Assembly: GCA_019695115.1 (NCBI GenBank)
Contig: JAIBAP010000030.1
Location: forward strand, 1-64,000
Source: Caldilineales bacterium
Lineage (GTDB): Bacteria > Chloroflexota > Anaerolineae > J102
DNA: 64,000 bases
Direction: 5' to 3'
This document shows positions 1 through 9,386 of the stretch, in pieces (the stretch's first letter is position 1; each line of letters opens with the position of its first letter). The position numbers were made by a program, and so were the translations under genes. The notes under the pieces were generated by a model, which saw only the letters and a program-made list of their open reading frames with translations, was not told where the DNA came from and made no database searches.

Positions 1-245
1 CACGCCGACGCCGACGCCCACCCCCACCCCCACCCCCACCCCCACCCCCACCCCCACCCGCACGCCCACCCCGACCCCCACCACCACCCCCACGCCGACC
101 CCAACCCCCACCAACACCCCCACGCCAACACCGACAAACACCCCGACCCCTACCCCCACCACCACGCCCACGCCAACACCAACCCGCACCCCCACCCCCA
201 CCCCCACCAACACGCCCACCCCCACCCCCACGCCAACCCCCATCC
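1..245 (+). repeat. Thr-Pro linker-coding low-complexity tract
   Basis: This tract alternates ACN and CCN codons almost without interruption and encodes a (TP)n linker with occasional Arg and Asn. Thymine is nearly absent. It forms the visible N-terminal part of the giant surface protein. A shorter tract of the same type (8161-8330) links the two halves of the next gene. Confidence 0.9.
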
Positions 246-3200
246 ATGACACCTGGACGGTGCTGGATCCGGGCCGCAGCGGCCAACTGACCGGCGTCGA
301 TGGCGATGTGCACTTGGCCTTCCCGCCCGGCTCGGTCAGCAGCCTGACGACGATCACCTACACCAAACGCTTCGATGCGCCGCCGCACGACCTGGGCGAC
401 CTGGCCTACGTGCGCCCCGGCTTTCTACTCCATGCCACCGACGCCGCCGGCGCCCCGGTCGAGCAGATGCTGATGCCCTTCAGCCTCACCATCGACTACG
501 ATGACGACCGCTGGCAGCAGGCCGGGGTGTTCGACGAACGCAGCCTCAACCTGGTTGCCTGGGACGGCAGCCAATGGCTGGGCCTGCTGCCCTGCGTGGG
601 CTGCGTGCGCGATGTCATCGGCAACCAGATCACGCTCGTCCTCAATCGGCTCTATGAATTCGCCCTGGCCGGGTCGCGGGCCTTGACGCTGCAACCAGGG
701 CCGGTCTTTACCGTCAACACGACTGACGACGAGGACGACGACCGCTGCACCACCTTGCACTGTTCCTTGCGCGAGGCCATCGTCGCTGCCAACGGCCATG
801 CCAACACCTCCGAGGCCGACGCCATCCACTTCTTCATCCCCGGCGACGGACTGCACACCATCCGCCTGACCTCGCCCCTGCCTGCCCTCACCGCGGCGGT
901 CGTCATCGACGGCAGCACCGAGCCGGATGGACAGATCGAGTTGGACGGTTCGCTGGCGGGCGCTGCCTCGGGTCTGACGATCACAGGCGGGGGCAGCACC
1001 GTGCGCGGGCTGGTGATCGGCGGCTTTGCAGAGTCGGCCATCGTCCTGCAGGGCGCCGGCGGGAACCGGGTCGAGGGCAATGTCCTGGGGGCTGCGCCCG
1101 ACGGCCTCAGCGCCCACCCGAACGGGCAGGCAGGCGTGCTGATCCAGGACTCGCCCGCCAACGTCATCGGCGGCGGCGCCGCCGGCACCAGCAACCTCAT
1201 CGCCGGCAACGCCGCCGGGGTTCGGATCGTCGGTTCGGCTGCGGTCGGGAACAGGATCGTGGGCAATTTCATCGGCGTCGATGCTTTCGGCCAGCATGCT
1301 CTGCCCAACGGCGCCGGCGTCGTCATCGTTGCTGCCCCCGACACCGTCATCGGCAGCCCCACCAGCGGCGAACGCAACCTCATCTCTGGCAACACCGGCC
1401 CCGGCATCGAGATCCGCGGCCCGGAGGCCGCCGGCACGACCGTACAAAGCAATTTCATCGGCGTCGATGCCAGCACGATTCAGCCGCTGGGCAACGGCGT
1501 CGGCCTTCTCGTCGATGGCGGCCGTGGGTCGCTGATCGGCGGCGACACGCTGGCCGAGGCGAATCTGATTGCGGCCAACGGGCAGACGGGTGTGCACGTC
1601 ACCGGCCAGGCGACCGGCAATCGTCTCCTCGGCAATTTCATCGGCGCCAACCTCTATGGCCTGGCGCTCGGCCACCCCCAGGACGGGGTGCTGGTCGATG
1701 GCGGGGCGAACGACAACATCATCGGCGGGTTGGCGTCGGGGCAGGGCAACGTCATCGCCCACAACGGGCGCGACGGGGTGCGCGTGGCCGGGGCCACCGG
1801 CGTGCTGGTGGCGGGCAACGCCATCTACAAAAACGCCGGCCTGGCCATCGCCAACCTCGACGGCGGCAACCTCAACCTGACGCCGCCCGAACTGGCCGGG
1901 GCCAGCGGCCACGAGGTCTCGGGCAAGGCCGCGCCCGGCGCCACCATCCAGCTCTTCGGCGATGACGACGGCCAGGCGCGCTTCTTCCTGGGCAGCGCCA
2001 CAGCCGACGCCGCCGGCCATTTCGTCTTTTTTGGCTCGCTCTTGGGGCGCAATGTCACCGCCGCCACGGTCGATGCCGCCGGCAATACTTCCGTCCTCAG
2101 CCCGCCCACCGTGCGCGATGTGCAGTTCACCGACACCTTCGAGACCAATGACACCTGGACCGAGGCGCAGCTGGTGGGCGAAGGTCAGGTGCAATCCTAT
2201 ATCAGCAGCCCCGACGACATCGATTTCTTCAAACTCCCCGTCCCTACGCAGCGCGGCTCGACCGTCGTCTTCCGGCTGACCGGCCTGCCCGCCGACTACG
2301 ATATCCTCCTCTTCCGCCCCACCGACGCGCCCAACGACACGCCGCCCAACGACCTGCCGCTGCAAAACGTCCCCATCCAGGACCTGCCGTTGCAGAACGT
2401 GCCCCTGCAAAACGTGCCGCTGCAAAACGTGCCGTTGCAAAACGTCCCCCTGCAAAACGTCCCCCTCCAGAATGTGCCGCTGCAAAACGTGCCGCTGCAA
2501 AACGTGCCCCTACAAAATGTGGGCTTGCAGAACATCTTGCTGAACAGCGTCCCGCTGCAAAACGTGCCCATCGTCTCGCACTCGTTCCACCTCGGCCTGG
2601 AAGACGAACAGGTGTCGGACACGGCCCTCTATGCCGCCGACCACTACTATCTGCTGGTGGTGGGCAACAACGGCGCCTACAGCGCCGACCCCTACACCCT
2701 AGAGATCGAGATCAGGCCGCCCGCCCCCATCCCCGGCTGCGTCCGCCCCCTGCCGTTCGCCGGGCTGCCGGGCATCGTCCGCCAGCCCTGGCCCGACGCC
2801 GCCGTGGAGACGCTGATCCTGGTCAACAAACAGCGTTTCGAGCAGCTTTACGGCCCCGCCCCCACCGCCCGCCTGATCGACGGCCTGTGGGATCTGGCCG
2901 GGCAGGAGACGGTGCACGGCAAAGTGCTGCCGGTCGAGCTGGACGAGGCCGTGGCCGCGGCCTACACCGCCTGGGATGTCGATGTCTGCAACCCCGAAGC
3001 CGCCAATGTCGTCTCGGGCGCGATCAAAGACCTGCTGGCGCGCCAGGCCGCCGGCCTGCCGGGGTTGAAGTATCTCGTCCTGGTCGGTAACGACGAGACG
3101 CTGCCCTTCCGCCGCGTCCAGGACATCGTCCAAACGGCCAACGAGTTCGACTACGCTGCTCAATCACTGTTGCGGGATGACGCCGCCGTGGCCGCCAGCC

Positions 3201-6200
3201 TGCGCCTGGGCTACCTCTTGACCGATGATTTCTACAGCGACCTTCAGCCGTCGCAGTTCATCGGCCGGCCGCTCTACATCCCCGCCTTTGCCGTCGGCCG
3301 TCTGGTCGAGACGCCGGACGAGATCGCCGGGCAGATAGAGACCTTTCGGCAACGCCACGGGCGCTTGAACGCTCAGAGCGGCGTGGTCTTTGGCTACGAT
3401 TTCCTGCAAGACAGCTCGCAGGCCATCGCCGACGAGATGGCGGCGGCCGGCCTCGGCGTCACCAGCGTCATCGACGACCAGTGGACCGCCGATGACCTCC
3501 GCCAGACTTGGCTGAACCCGGCTTCTCGCTTCGACCTGATCTCGCTCAACGCCCATTTCTCGCACTTCCAGTTGCAGCCGGCCCGCGTCGGCCCCCTCGA
3601 TGCCAGCGGCCTCTTTAGCGCCACCGAACTCGTGCAGTCAGCCGCCGACCTTGCCGGCAGCCTCAATTTCTCGGTGGGCTGCCATTCGGGTCTGAACCAA
3701 TGCGATGTCTGCTCGCTGCAGCCCTTCGCCGGGCTGGACTGGGCGCAGGCCTTTGCCCAGAAGCGGGCGCTGTGGATCGGCAACACCGGCTTCGGCTATG
3801 GCGATGACGCCGCCATCGCCCTCAACGAGGAGATCATGCTGTCCTTCACGCGGCTTCTGCGCTCGGGTGCGACCTCAGCCGTGGGCGAGGCGCTGCGCCA
3901 GGCCAAGCAGGACTACGCCCTCACCAGCATCGGCACCTATGGCCCCTACAACGAGAAGGCGCTGTATGTGACGACGTTGTATGGGCTGCCGATGTACCGC
4001 CTCGATGTCCCCAACCCGGCCTCTGCCCAACAAAGCGATCCGGCGCCGGGCGTCGTGCCTGGCCCCCTGGCCGCTCTTTCGCCTGGCTTGTTCGGGCAAA
4101 CGTTCACCGTCGCCCCCACCCTGCGCGAGGTGACCACCGCCAACGGCCGCTTCTTCACCGCCAACGGCGCCGCCCAGACGCTGCTCTACAACCCCATCCA
4201 GCCGCGCGTCGATCTCGATGTGACCTCGCCCGCGGCCCTCCCCACCCCGCTCGTCGCCCACGGCGCCCTCTTCCTCGAAGGCAGCTACCACACCCTGACC
4301 GGCTTCGACCCTGTGATCACCATGCCGGTGACCGACACCGAACGCTACGAGCCGCAATTCATCTACGAAGGCTGGCAGCCGGCCACCCTCTCGCTGCTCA
4401 ACCGCTTCCAGACGGCCTCCGGCGCCCGCGAACGGCTGGTGCTCACCCTCGGCCAGTTCCAACACACCGATGTCATGACCGATACAACGACCGGCAAGGT
4501 CTGGGTGGTGGGCAACGAGCGCCTCTACGATCGGGTCGTCTATCAAGTCTTCTACTCGGACGACGCCGACTACATCCCGCCCACCATCGCCTATGTCAGC
4601 GCCATCCCCGGCCAGGCGGCCGGCGTCGTCCATGTGGAGGCCAGGGTCTTCGACGCCGATGCCACCGGGGCCGGGGTCGAGCGAGTCGTGGTCAGTTTCA
4701 CCGCCGGCCAGGGGGAGTGGCGCTCGGTCGAGTTGGAACGGACGCCCGGATCGGCTTTCTGGAGCGGGGAGGTGGCCGGCATCGGCGACCGGGCCTTGTT
4801 CATGGTGCAGGCGGTGGATGCGGCCGGCAATGTCAGCCAGACGCGGGCCAAAGGTCTGTTCTTCGCGGTCATCCCCGTGCAGTTGGCGGCCAGCCCGATG
4901 GTGGTGAACGAAGGCGATGAGGTCGTTTTCGCGGGCAACGCGGCCGGGTCGGGCCTGGGGCCGGTGGCCGTCACCCGCTGGAATTTCGGCGATGGCCTCA
5001 ACGCCATCGGTGAGATGACGACCGGGCATCGCTACCGCGACAGCGGCGCTTTCGCTGCCAGCCTGAGTGTGATCGATATCGAGGGTCGCATCGGCGCCGG
5101 CGGTGTGGAGATCACCGTGAAAAACGTCGCTCCGGCCGTCGAAGCCGGCGTCGGCTTCTCGATCCGCCCCGGCGACACCGTGACGCTTCCCCCCGGCCAC
5201 TTCCACGACCCCGGCACCCTCGATACGCACACCGCCTTCATCGATTGGGGCGACGGTTCGCCACCCGCGCCGGCGCCGCTGACGGAGGGCGTCGTAGGTG
5301 GCGACCCTGGGCTGGCGGCCGGGTCAGAAGGCGCCGTCCAGTTCGGCAGCCACACCTATGCCGGGCGCGGCAACTACATCATCCGCGCCTGTGTGCGCGA
5401 CGACGAAGGCGCGGTCGGCTGCGACCAGATCCCTGTGATCATGCCCGCGGCCGATAGCACCACCGAGGGCGAGCTTTACCAACTCAGTGTCCCGTTCACC
5501 GACCCGAACGACTCGCGTCGCTATCAGGCCCAGGTCGATTGGGGCGATGGGCTGTCGCCTGAGCCGGTCGGCATTCGCGATGGCTCGGTCATTGCCGACC
5601 ATGTCTACGCCCTGCGCGGCGTCTACCGCATCAGCCTGCAGGTGTCCGACAGCAATGGCATCCTGGCCTATAGCAGCGTCTACATCGTCACGGCCCACAA
5701 CGCCCCGCCCACCCTCGATCTGCGCCCGCAGGACACCTTGCAGGGCAATGGCTATGTGCAATTGGGGCCGGCCCGTTTCAATGACAAAGGCACGCTGGAT
5801 ACACACACCGCCGTCATCGACTGGGGCGATGGCGTGGTCGAGGCCGGGCTGATCGAAGAATCACCCTTCGGGCCGCCGGGCAGCACGGCCGGGGCCGATG
5901 GCAAGATCCACGGCAGCCACTTCTACACCAGGCTAGGGGCCTACACGCTCACGGTCTGCGTGCGCGACAGCGCCCAGGCCGAAGATTGCGAGTCGCAGAC
6001 CGTCTACGCCCAAGAAATCTGGCGCTTCCGCGGCTATGTCTACCAGGGCGCCTTTGGCGAGAAAACGAAGGGACTGGGCGGCGTCAGGCTGCGGCTGTAT
6101 GGGCGCAACAGCGGCCAGACGGCGCCGGGGGCCGTGATCTCGCAGCTGACCAGCGACGCCGGCGGCTTCTTCAACTTCTTCATCATCGAGCCGCAGATCT

Positions 6201-6409
6201 ACGATTACTACCGCCTGGTGGTGGAGACGCCGCCCGGGCTGACTCCGGCCGGCATCCTCAGCCAGACCGGCGTCGTCCTCGACCCGAACACGGTGGAGTG
6301 GTTCGAGCCGGCCCCGCAGGTGCACTTCAACGAGATCTTCTTCCAACCGCCGCCCGCAGCCGCCGGCAGCGGGGGCCAGGGCAAGGTGTGGCTGCCGCTG
6401 CTGCGGTAG
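2..6409 (+). CDS. Giant exported beta-helix / C25-peptidase-like / PKD surface protein (5' partial)
   Basis: The reading frame is open from base 2, so the N-terminus lies left of the window; 2135 residues are visible. It begins with a Thr-Pro linker (residues 1-80). A CSLREA motif follows near residue 254, then parallel beta-helix repeats, a pre-peptidase C-terminal (PPC) domain (about 715-900) split by a P-L-Q-N-V repeat array, and a caspase-fold region resembling peptidase C25 (gingipain) at about 1005-1305, with candidate catalytic His1185 (NAHFSH) and Cys1227 (GCHSG). Four PKD-like domains with WGDG/NFGDG cores and a C-terminal SdrD-like domain follow. It ends in KVWLPLLR, the terminal motif of many exported Chloroflexota proteins. 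Surface location is inferred from the domains; proteolytic activity is a family-based guess. A GTG at 260 is in frame but internal, because it would cut the linker. Confidence 0.85.
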   Translation, partial: TPTPTPTPTPTPTPTPTPTRTPTPTPTTTPTPTPTPTNTPTPTPTNTPTPTPTTTPTPTPTRTPTPTPTNTPTPTPTPTPIHDTWTVLDPGRSGQLTGVDGDVHLAFPPGSVSSLTTITYTKRFDAPPHDLGDLAYVRPGFLLHATDAAGAPVEQMLMPFSLTIDYDDDRWQQAGVFDERSLNLVAWDGSQWLGLLPCVGCVRDVIGNQITLVLNRLYEFALAGSRALTLQPGPVFTVNTTDDEDDDRCTTLHCSLREAIVAANGHANTSEADAIHFFIPGDGLHTIRLTSPLPALTAAVVIDGSTEPDGQIELDGSLAGAASGLTITGGGSTVRGLVIGGFAESAIVLQGAGGNRVEGNVLGAAPDGLSAHPNGQAGVLIQDSPANVIGGGAAGTSNLIAGNAAGVRIVGSAAVGNRIVGNFIGVDAFGQHALPNGAGVVIVAAPDTVIGSPTSGERNLISGNTGPGIEIRGPEAAGTTVQSNFIGVDASTIQPLGNGVGLLVDGGRGSLIGGDTLAEANLIAANGQTGVHVTGQATGNRLLGNFIGANLYGLALGHPQDGVLVDGGANDNIIGGLASGQGNVIAHNGRDGVRVAGATGVLVAGNAIYKNAGLAIANLDGGNLNLTPPELAGASGHEVSGKAAPGATIQLFGDDDGQARFFLGSATADAAGHFVFFGSLLGRNVTAATVDAAGNTSVLSPPTVRDVQFTDTFETNDTWTEAQLVGEGQVQSYISSPDDIDFFKLPVPTQRGSTVVFRLTGLPADYDILLFRPTDAPNDTPPNDLPLQNVPIQDLPLQNVPLQNVPLQNVPLQNVPLQNVPLQNVPLQNVPLQNVPLQNVGLQNILLNSVPLQNVPIVSHSFHLGLEDEQVSDTALYAADHYYLLVVGNNGAYSADPYTLEIEIRPPAPIPGCVRPLPFAGLPGIVRQPWPDAAVETLILVNKQRFEQLYGPAPTARLIDGLWDLAGQETVHGKVLPVELDEAVAAAYTAWDVDVCNPEAANVVSGAIKDLLARQAAGLPGLKYLVLVGNDETLPFRRVQDIVQTANEFDYAAQSLLRDDAAVAASLRLGYLLTDDFYSDLQPSQFIGRPLYIPAFAVGRLVETPDEIAGQIETFRQRHGRLNAQSGVVFGYDFLQDSSQAIADEMAAAGLGVTSVIDDQWTADDLRQTWLNPASRFDLISLNAHFSHFQLQPARVGPLDASGLFSATELVQSAADLAGSLNFSVGCHSGLNQCDVCSLQPFAGLDWAQAFAQKRALWIGNTGFGYGDDAAIALNEEIMLSFTRLLRSGATSAVGEALRQAKQDYALTSIGTYGPYNEKALYVTTLYGLPMYRLDVPNPASAQQSDPAPGVVPGPLAALSPGLFGQTFTVAPTLREVTTANGRFFTANGAAQTLLYNPIQPRVDLDVTSPAALPTPLVAHGALFLEGSYHTLTGFDPVITMPVTDTERYEPQFIYEGWQPATLSLLNRFQTASGARERLVLTLGQFQHTDVMTDTTTGKVWVVGNERLYDRVVYQVFYSDDADYIPPTIAYVSAIPGQAAGVVHVEARVFDADATGAGVERVVVSFTAGQGEWRSVELERTPGSAFWSGEVAGIGDRALFMVQAVDAAGNVSQTRAKGLFFAVIPVQLAASPMVVNEGDEVVFAGNAAGSGLGPVAVTRWNFGDGLNAIGEMTTGHRYRDSGAFAASLSVIDIEGRIGAGGVEITVKNVAPAVEAGVGFSIRPGDTVTLPPGHFHDPGTLDTHTAFIDWGDGSPPAPAPLTEGVVGGDPGLAAGSEGAVQFGSHTYAGRGNYIIRACVRDDEGAVGCDQIPVIMPAADSTTEGELYQLSVPFTDPNDSRRYQAQVDWGDGLSPEPVGIRDGSVIADHVYALRGVYRISLQVSDSNGILAYSSVYIVTAHNAPPTLDLRPQDTLQGNGYVQLGPARFNDKGTLDTHTAVIDWGDGVVEAGLIEESPFGPPGSTAGADGKIHGSHFYTRLGAYTLTVCVRDSAQAEDCESQTVYAQEIWRFRGYVYQGAFGEKTKGLGGVRLRLYGRNSGQTAPGAVISQLTSDAGGFFNFFIIEPQIYDYYRLVVETPPGLTPAGILSQTGVVLDPNTVEWFEPAPQVHFNEIFFQPPPAAAGSGGQGKVWLPLLR
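2341..2580 (+). repeat. 15-bp tandem array encoding P-L-Q-N-V pentapeptides
   Basis: About fifteen copies of a 15-bp unit (CTGCAAAACGTGCCG-like) encode (L/V)-P-L-Q-N. The units differ mostly at silent third positions. The array sits inside the PPC domain, between the strand ending DYDILLF and the strand starting HSFHLGL, so it looks like a surface-loop expansion. The residue pattern does not fit the A(D/N)LXX consensus of classical pentapeptide-repeat proteins. Confidence 0.85.
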
Positions 6410-6474
6410 CCACACCCTGCGCCGGTCGCCAAGACCGTGAACATCGCCCTGTCGTAACTTCTTGGCCGCCGTGC

Positions 6475-6516
6475 CGTCTCTCCTTTCAGGAAGTTCTTGC
6501 TCCCGAAGGAGAGACG
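6475..6516 (+). promoter_or_regulatory. Inverted repeat that pairs with the ribosome binding site of the next gene
   Basis: Bases 6475-6485 (CGTCTCTCCTT) are perfectly complementary to 6506-6516 (AAGGAGAGACG), leaving a 20-nt loop. The second arm is the Shine-Dalgarno sequence of the gene starting at 6521, so in the folded leader the ribosome site would be masked. Regulation of translation is an inference from the pairing. Confidence 0.6.
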
Positions 6517-6520
6517 CAAC

Positions 6521-9283
6521 ATGCACGTGTTACAACCGGCCCGCCGACGCGGGCCAGCACTTCGCTTCACCCTGGCAGCCGTGGTTGCTCTGATGCTGGT
6601 GGGGGTGTTTGCCTGGGTGGTCGGCGCTGATACGCGCGCCAGCATCACCCTCGAGCTGAACCCCGGCGCGGCCACGGCCATCCGCCCGACCGAGGTCGAA
6701 ACGATCGACTGGCTGATCGCGCCCAGCGCCGGCAAGCCGCCGATCAACGTCGTTTTCTCGATCCGCGACCAGGACGGCGACCTCATTGCCACGCAGAGCT
6801 ATGCCGGCGCGACTGGGCTGAACATCACCTATCTCTACACCCTGCCCGCCACCTACACCGTGCCCATCGGCATGCCCTTCGAGCGCTACAAGGCCGAGGT
6901 CATCTACTATTCCTCGGTGGGCGAAGAAGCCAGGGCCTCGGCCGTCTTCTTCGTCTCGCAGGATACCGGCGGGCTGCGCATCTTCAAATTCAACGACAAG
7001 AATCTCGATGGCGTCTACAACGGCGTCGATACGCCGGTGGAAAACGTCCTCTTCCAGACGCAGTTCCCGGTCCCGTTCCAGGATACGGTCTTCTTCGGTC
7101 TCACCGACGCCAGCGGGGTCATCGCCTATGCGCAGTTGGGCACAGGCGTCTTTACCGTCACCGAGACGACGCCCGCCGGGACAGTCCCCACCACTCCGGC
7201 GCAGCGGGTCGCCGTCGTCAGTAAGGATGCGGTCACCACCGTCTCATTCGGCAACGCCACCCCGCCCGGCGGGCTGGAAGTGTTCAAGTTCGAGGATCGC
7301 GACGGCGATGGCGTGCGGGATGCCGGCGAACCGCCGCTGGCCGGGGTCAGTATCCATGCCGAATCGGCCGGCTGCGGCCAGGCGGCGGATGGCGTCACCG
7401 GCGGCGATGGCTACCTGCGCTGGCCGGGCCGCTGTGCCGGCAGTTGGGTCGTCGCCGAGACCCCGCCGCCCGGTCTGACCCCCACCACCCCCATCTCGCA
7501 GACCGTTTCCGTCAGCACCGGGATGACCACCACCGTGCGCTTCGGCAATCGTGGCCTGGGCGGGCTTGTGCTGCGCAAATACGAAGACCGCGATGGCGAC
7601 GGCGTCCGCGATGCCTCCGACCCGGCCTGGGCCGGCATCCCCATGACCTGGAGCAATCAGTTCGGCGATGCCGACGCCTGCGCCACCTCGGCCCTCGGCG
7701 AATGCATCATTCCCAACCTGCCTGCTGGCGCCTACACCGTCACCGAGACGCTGCCGCCCTTCAGCCAGGCAATTGGCGGCATCCAGCGCTTCCCCACCGT
7801 CAGCGCCGGGATGACGACCACGGTCGAATTTGGCAACCGGCGTCTGGGCAACTTGCGCGTGCACATTTTCTACGATATCGATGGCGACGGCCTCCAGGAT
7901 GTTGGTGAGCCAAACGAGCCGGGCCGGGGGGCGGGCTTCTCCAATCAGTACGGCGAGAGTGGGCTGGGATTGACCGGCGGGGATGGCAACGTGGTCTGGG
8001 CCAACCGCGGCGTGGGCAGCTACACGGTGTGGATGTCGTCGCTGCCGAACGGATGTTGGGCGACGCTGCCGGCCTTCGAGATCACGAACGTCAGCCAGGG
8101 CGCGACGACGACCGTCCTCTTTGGCCTGCGTTGTTTGTTCTACATGCCGCTCACGCTGCGCACCTACCCACCTCCCACCCCCACCCCTACCTCAACCCCC
8201 ACGCCGACGCGCACCCCAACCCCCACGCCGACGCGCACTCCGACCCCTACCCCTACCGTCACCCTCACCCCCACCCCCACTCCCACGGCGACGGCGACGC
8301 CCGTCCCACCCCCGACCACGATCCCGATCCCGCATCCCAAGGGCATCGTCGTCGATGAGCTGGCCAACCGCGTCTTCGTCAGCAGCCGCACGGCCAACGC
8401 TGTCTATGTCATCAACGGCGTCACCAATGCCATCATGGGCAAGATCAGCGTCGGCGCCCAGCCGTGGGGCATCGACTTGAACCCCCTGACGCGCAAAGCC
8501 TATGTCGCCAACTTCGCCAGCGGCACGGTCTCGGTCATCAACATCGACACCTTTCTGGTGAGTAGCACCATCAACCTGGGCGCCGGCAGCGAGCCGGCGC
8601 AGGTGGCGGTCAACCGCGCCACCAATCGCATCTATGTCACTCTGCACGGGCGCGGGCAGATGGCCGTGATCGATGGCGCCACCGATGGCGCGCCGGCGAT
8701 GGTGGATGTGGGCGCGGGGGCCTTCGATGTCGTGGTCGAGCCGGTCTTCAACCAGATTTTCGTCAGCGCCCGCGACGCCGGCTACATTGCCGTGCTCGAT
8801 GGCGCCACCAACACCGAGTTGCCGGGACGGCGCGTCTTCGTGGGCGGGCAGCCGTTCATGCTGGCAATCGACCCCACCCTCAGCCGCTTCTACGCCGCCT
8901 ACGCTGCTAATACCGCCGCCCTTCCCCAACGCCGGCCCAGCTATCTCCCGCCCACGGCCCGGCCCGCCAGCAATGATCCCAACCTGGTGGCCGTCTTCGA
9001 ACTCAAGCCTGGCGACCTGGGCCGCATCAACACCCTGACCATGCCCACGGCAGGGGCGGATGGAGGCATTGGCCTGGCCGTTAATCCGACCACCACCCAC
9101 CTCTTCGTCAGCAACAGCGCCGCCAACTCATTCAGCGTCGTGGCCGGTCTGACACAGCTGACCCTGGCCACCCTGCCCATGCCCGGCAACCCCGGCGATA
9201 TTGGCGTCAACGCCGTCCTCAACCGTGTCTACATCAGCAACCGCAGCGCCAATGTCGTCTACATGATCAACGATTGGTATTGA
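6521..9283 (+). CDS. Exported SdrD-type repeat protein with C-terminal YVTN beta-propeller
   Basis: The 920-residue protein has a basic N-terminus and a hydrophobic signal segment (about residues 14-37). Four SdrD B-like prealbumin-fold repeats follow; at least three start with a DxDGDGxxD-type calcium-binding loop (for example EDRDGDGVRD). Mid-protein there is a YMPLTLR motif and a Thr-Pro linker, then a beta-propeller of about 40-residue YVTN-type repeats (residues 590-920), with strands such as VFVSSRTANAVYVING. I infer a surface adhesin or scaffold; no catalytic motif is visible. The start is set at the ATG at 6521, which has AAGGAGAG 6 nt upstream. A TTG 24 bases earlier is in frame but has no ribosome site. 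It may be co-expressed with the upstream surface gene. Confidence 0.85.
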   Translation: MHVLQPARRRGPALRFTLAAVVALMLVGVFAWVVGADTRASITLELNPGAATAIRPTEVETIDWLIAPSAGKPPINVVFSIRDQDGDLIATQSYAGATGLNITYLYTLPATYTVPIGMPFERYKAEVIYYSSVGEEARASAVFFVSQDTGGLRIFKFNDKNLDGVYNGVDTPVENVLFQTQFPVPFQDTVFFGLTDASGVIAYAQLGTGVFTVTETTPAGTVPTTPAQRVAVVSKDAVTTVSFGNATPPGGLEVFKFEDRDGDGVRDAGEPPLAGVSIHAESAGCGQAADGVTGGDGYLRWPGRCAGSWVVAETPPPGLTPTTPISQTVSVSTGMTTTVRFGNRGLGGLVLRKYEDRDGDGVRDASDPAWAGIPMTWSNQFGDADACATSALGECIIPNLPAGAYTVTETLPPFSQAIGGIQRFPTVSAGMTTTVEFGNRRLGNLRVHIFYDIDGDGLQDVGEPNEPGRGAGFSNQYGESGLGLTGGDGNVVWANRGVGSYTVWMSSLPNGCWATLPAFEITNVSQGATTTVLFGLRCLFYMPLTLRTYPPPTPTPTSTPTPTRTPTPTPTRTPTPTPTVTLTPTPTPTATATPVPPPTTIPIPHPKGIVVDELANRVFVSSRTANAVYVINGVTNAIMGKISVGAQPWGIDLNPLTRKAYVANFASGTVSVINIDTFLVSSTINLGAGSEPAQVAVNRATNRIYVTLHGRGQMAVIDGATDGAPAMVDVGAGAFDVVVEPVFNQIFVSARDAGYIAVLDGATNTELPGRRVFVGGQPFMLAIDPTLSRFYAAYAANTAALPQRRPSYLPPTARPASNDPNLVAVFELKPGDLGRINTLTMPTAGADGGIGLAVNPTTTHLFVSNSAANSFSVVAGLTQLTLATLPMPGNPGDIGVNAVLNRVYISNRSANVVYMINDWY

Positions 9284-9320
9284 TTCTCCACCCATCGTCG
9301 CCGTCGTCGTCGCCGTCGTC

Positions 9321-9347
9321 GTAGGGGCGAGGTCACCTCGCCCCTAC
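9321..9347. terminator. Perfect 12-bp palindromic hairpin in the convergent spacer
   Basis: GTAGGGGCGAGG and CCTCGCCCCTAC flank a TCA loop. It lies 37 bases after the YVTN gene and just before the 3' end of the convergent minus-strand gene. There is no T-tract, so it may be a REP-like element rather than an intrinsic terminator. GTAGGGGCG palindromes recur in some Chloroflexota and cyanobacterial genomes, to my knowledge. Confidence 0.6.
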
Positions 9348-9386
9348 CCGCCCCTACCCGCCCCTACCCGCCCCTACCCGCCTCTA
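9337..9386. repeat. Five tandem copies of a 10-bp unit (CGCCCCTACC)
   Basis: The unit CGCCCCTACC is repeated four times, with a fifth variant copy CGCCTCTACC. The array overlaps the right arm of the preceding hairpin and reaches the stop codon of the minus-strand gene at 9384. It probably grew by slippage from the hairpin arm. A GTCGTC-rich run (9297-9320) precedes it. Confidence 0.8.

Noticed and set aside
425-2500. Very long open frame on the minus strand opposite the giant surface gene
   Set aside because: It is low-complexity and Gly/Asp/Val-rich, mirrors the plus-strand codon periodicity and has no recognisable domain. It is an antisense shadow of GC-rich coding DNA, as are similar frames at 3875-5230 and 16313-17557.
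2341-2580. CRISPR-like appearance of the 15-bp array
   Set aside because: The units are contiguous, in frame and without spacers; it is a protein repeat.
6497-6520. TTG start upstream of the SdrD/YVTN gene
   Set aside because: It has no ribosome site, while the ATG at 6521 has a strong one and begins the signal peptide.
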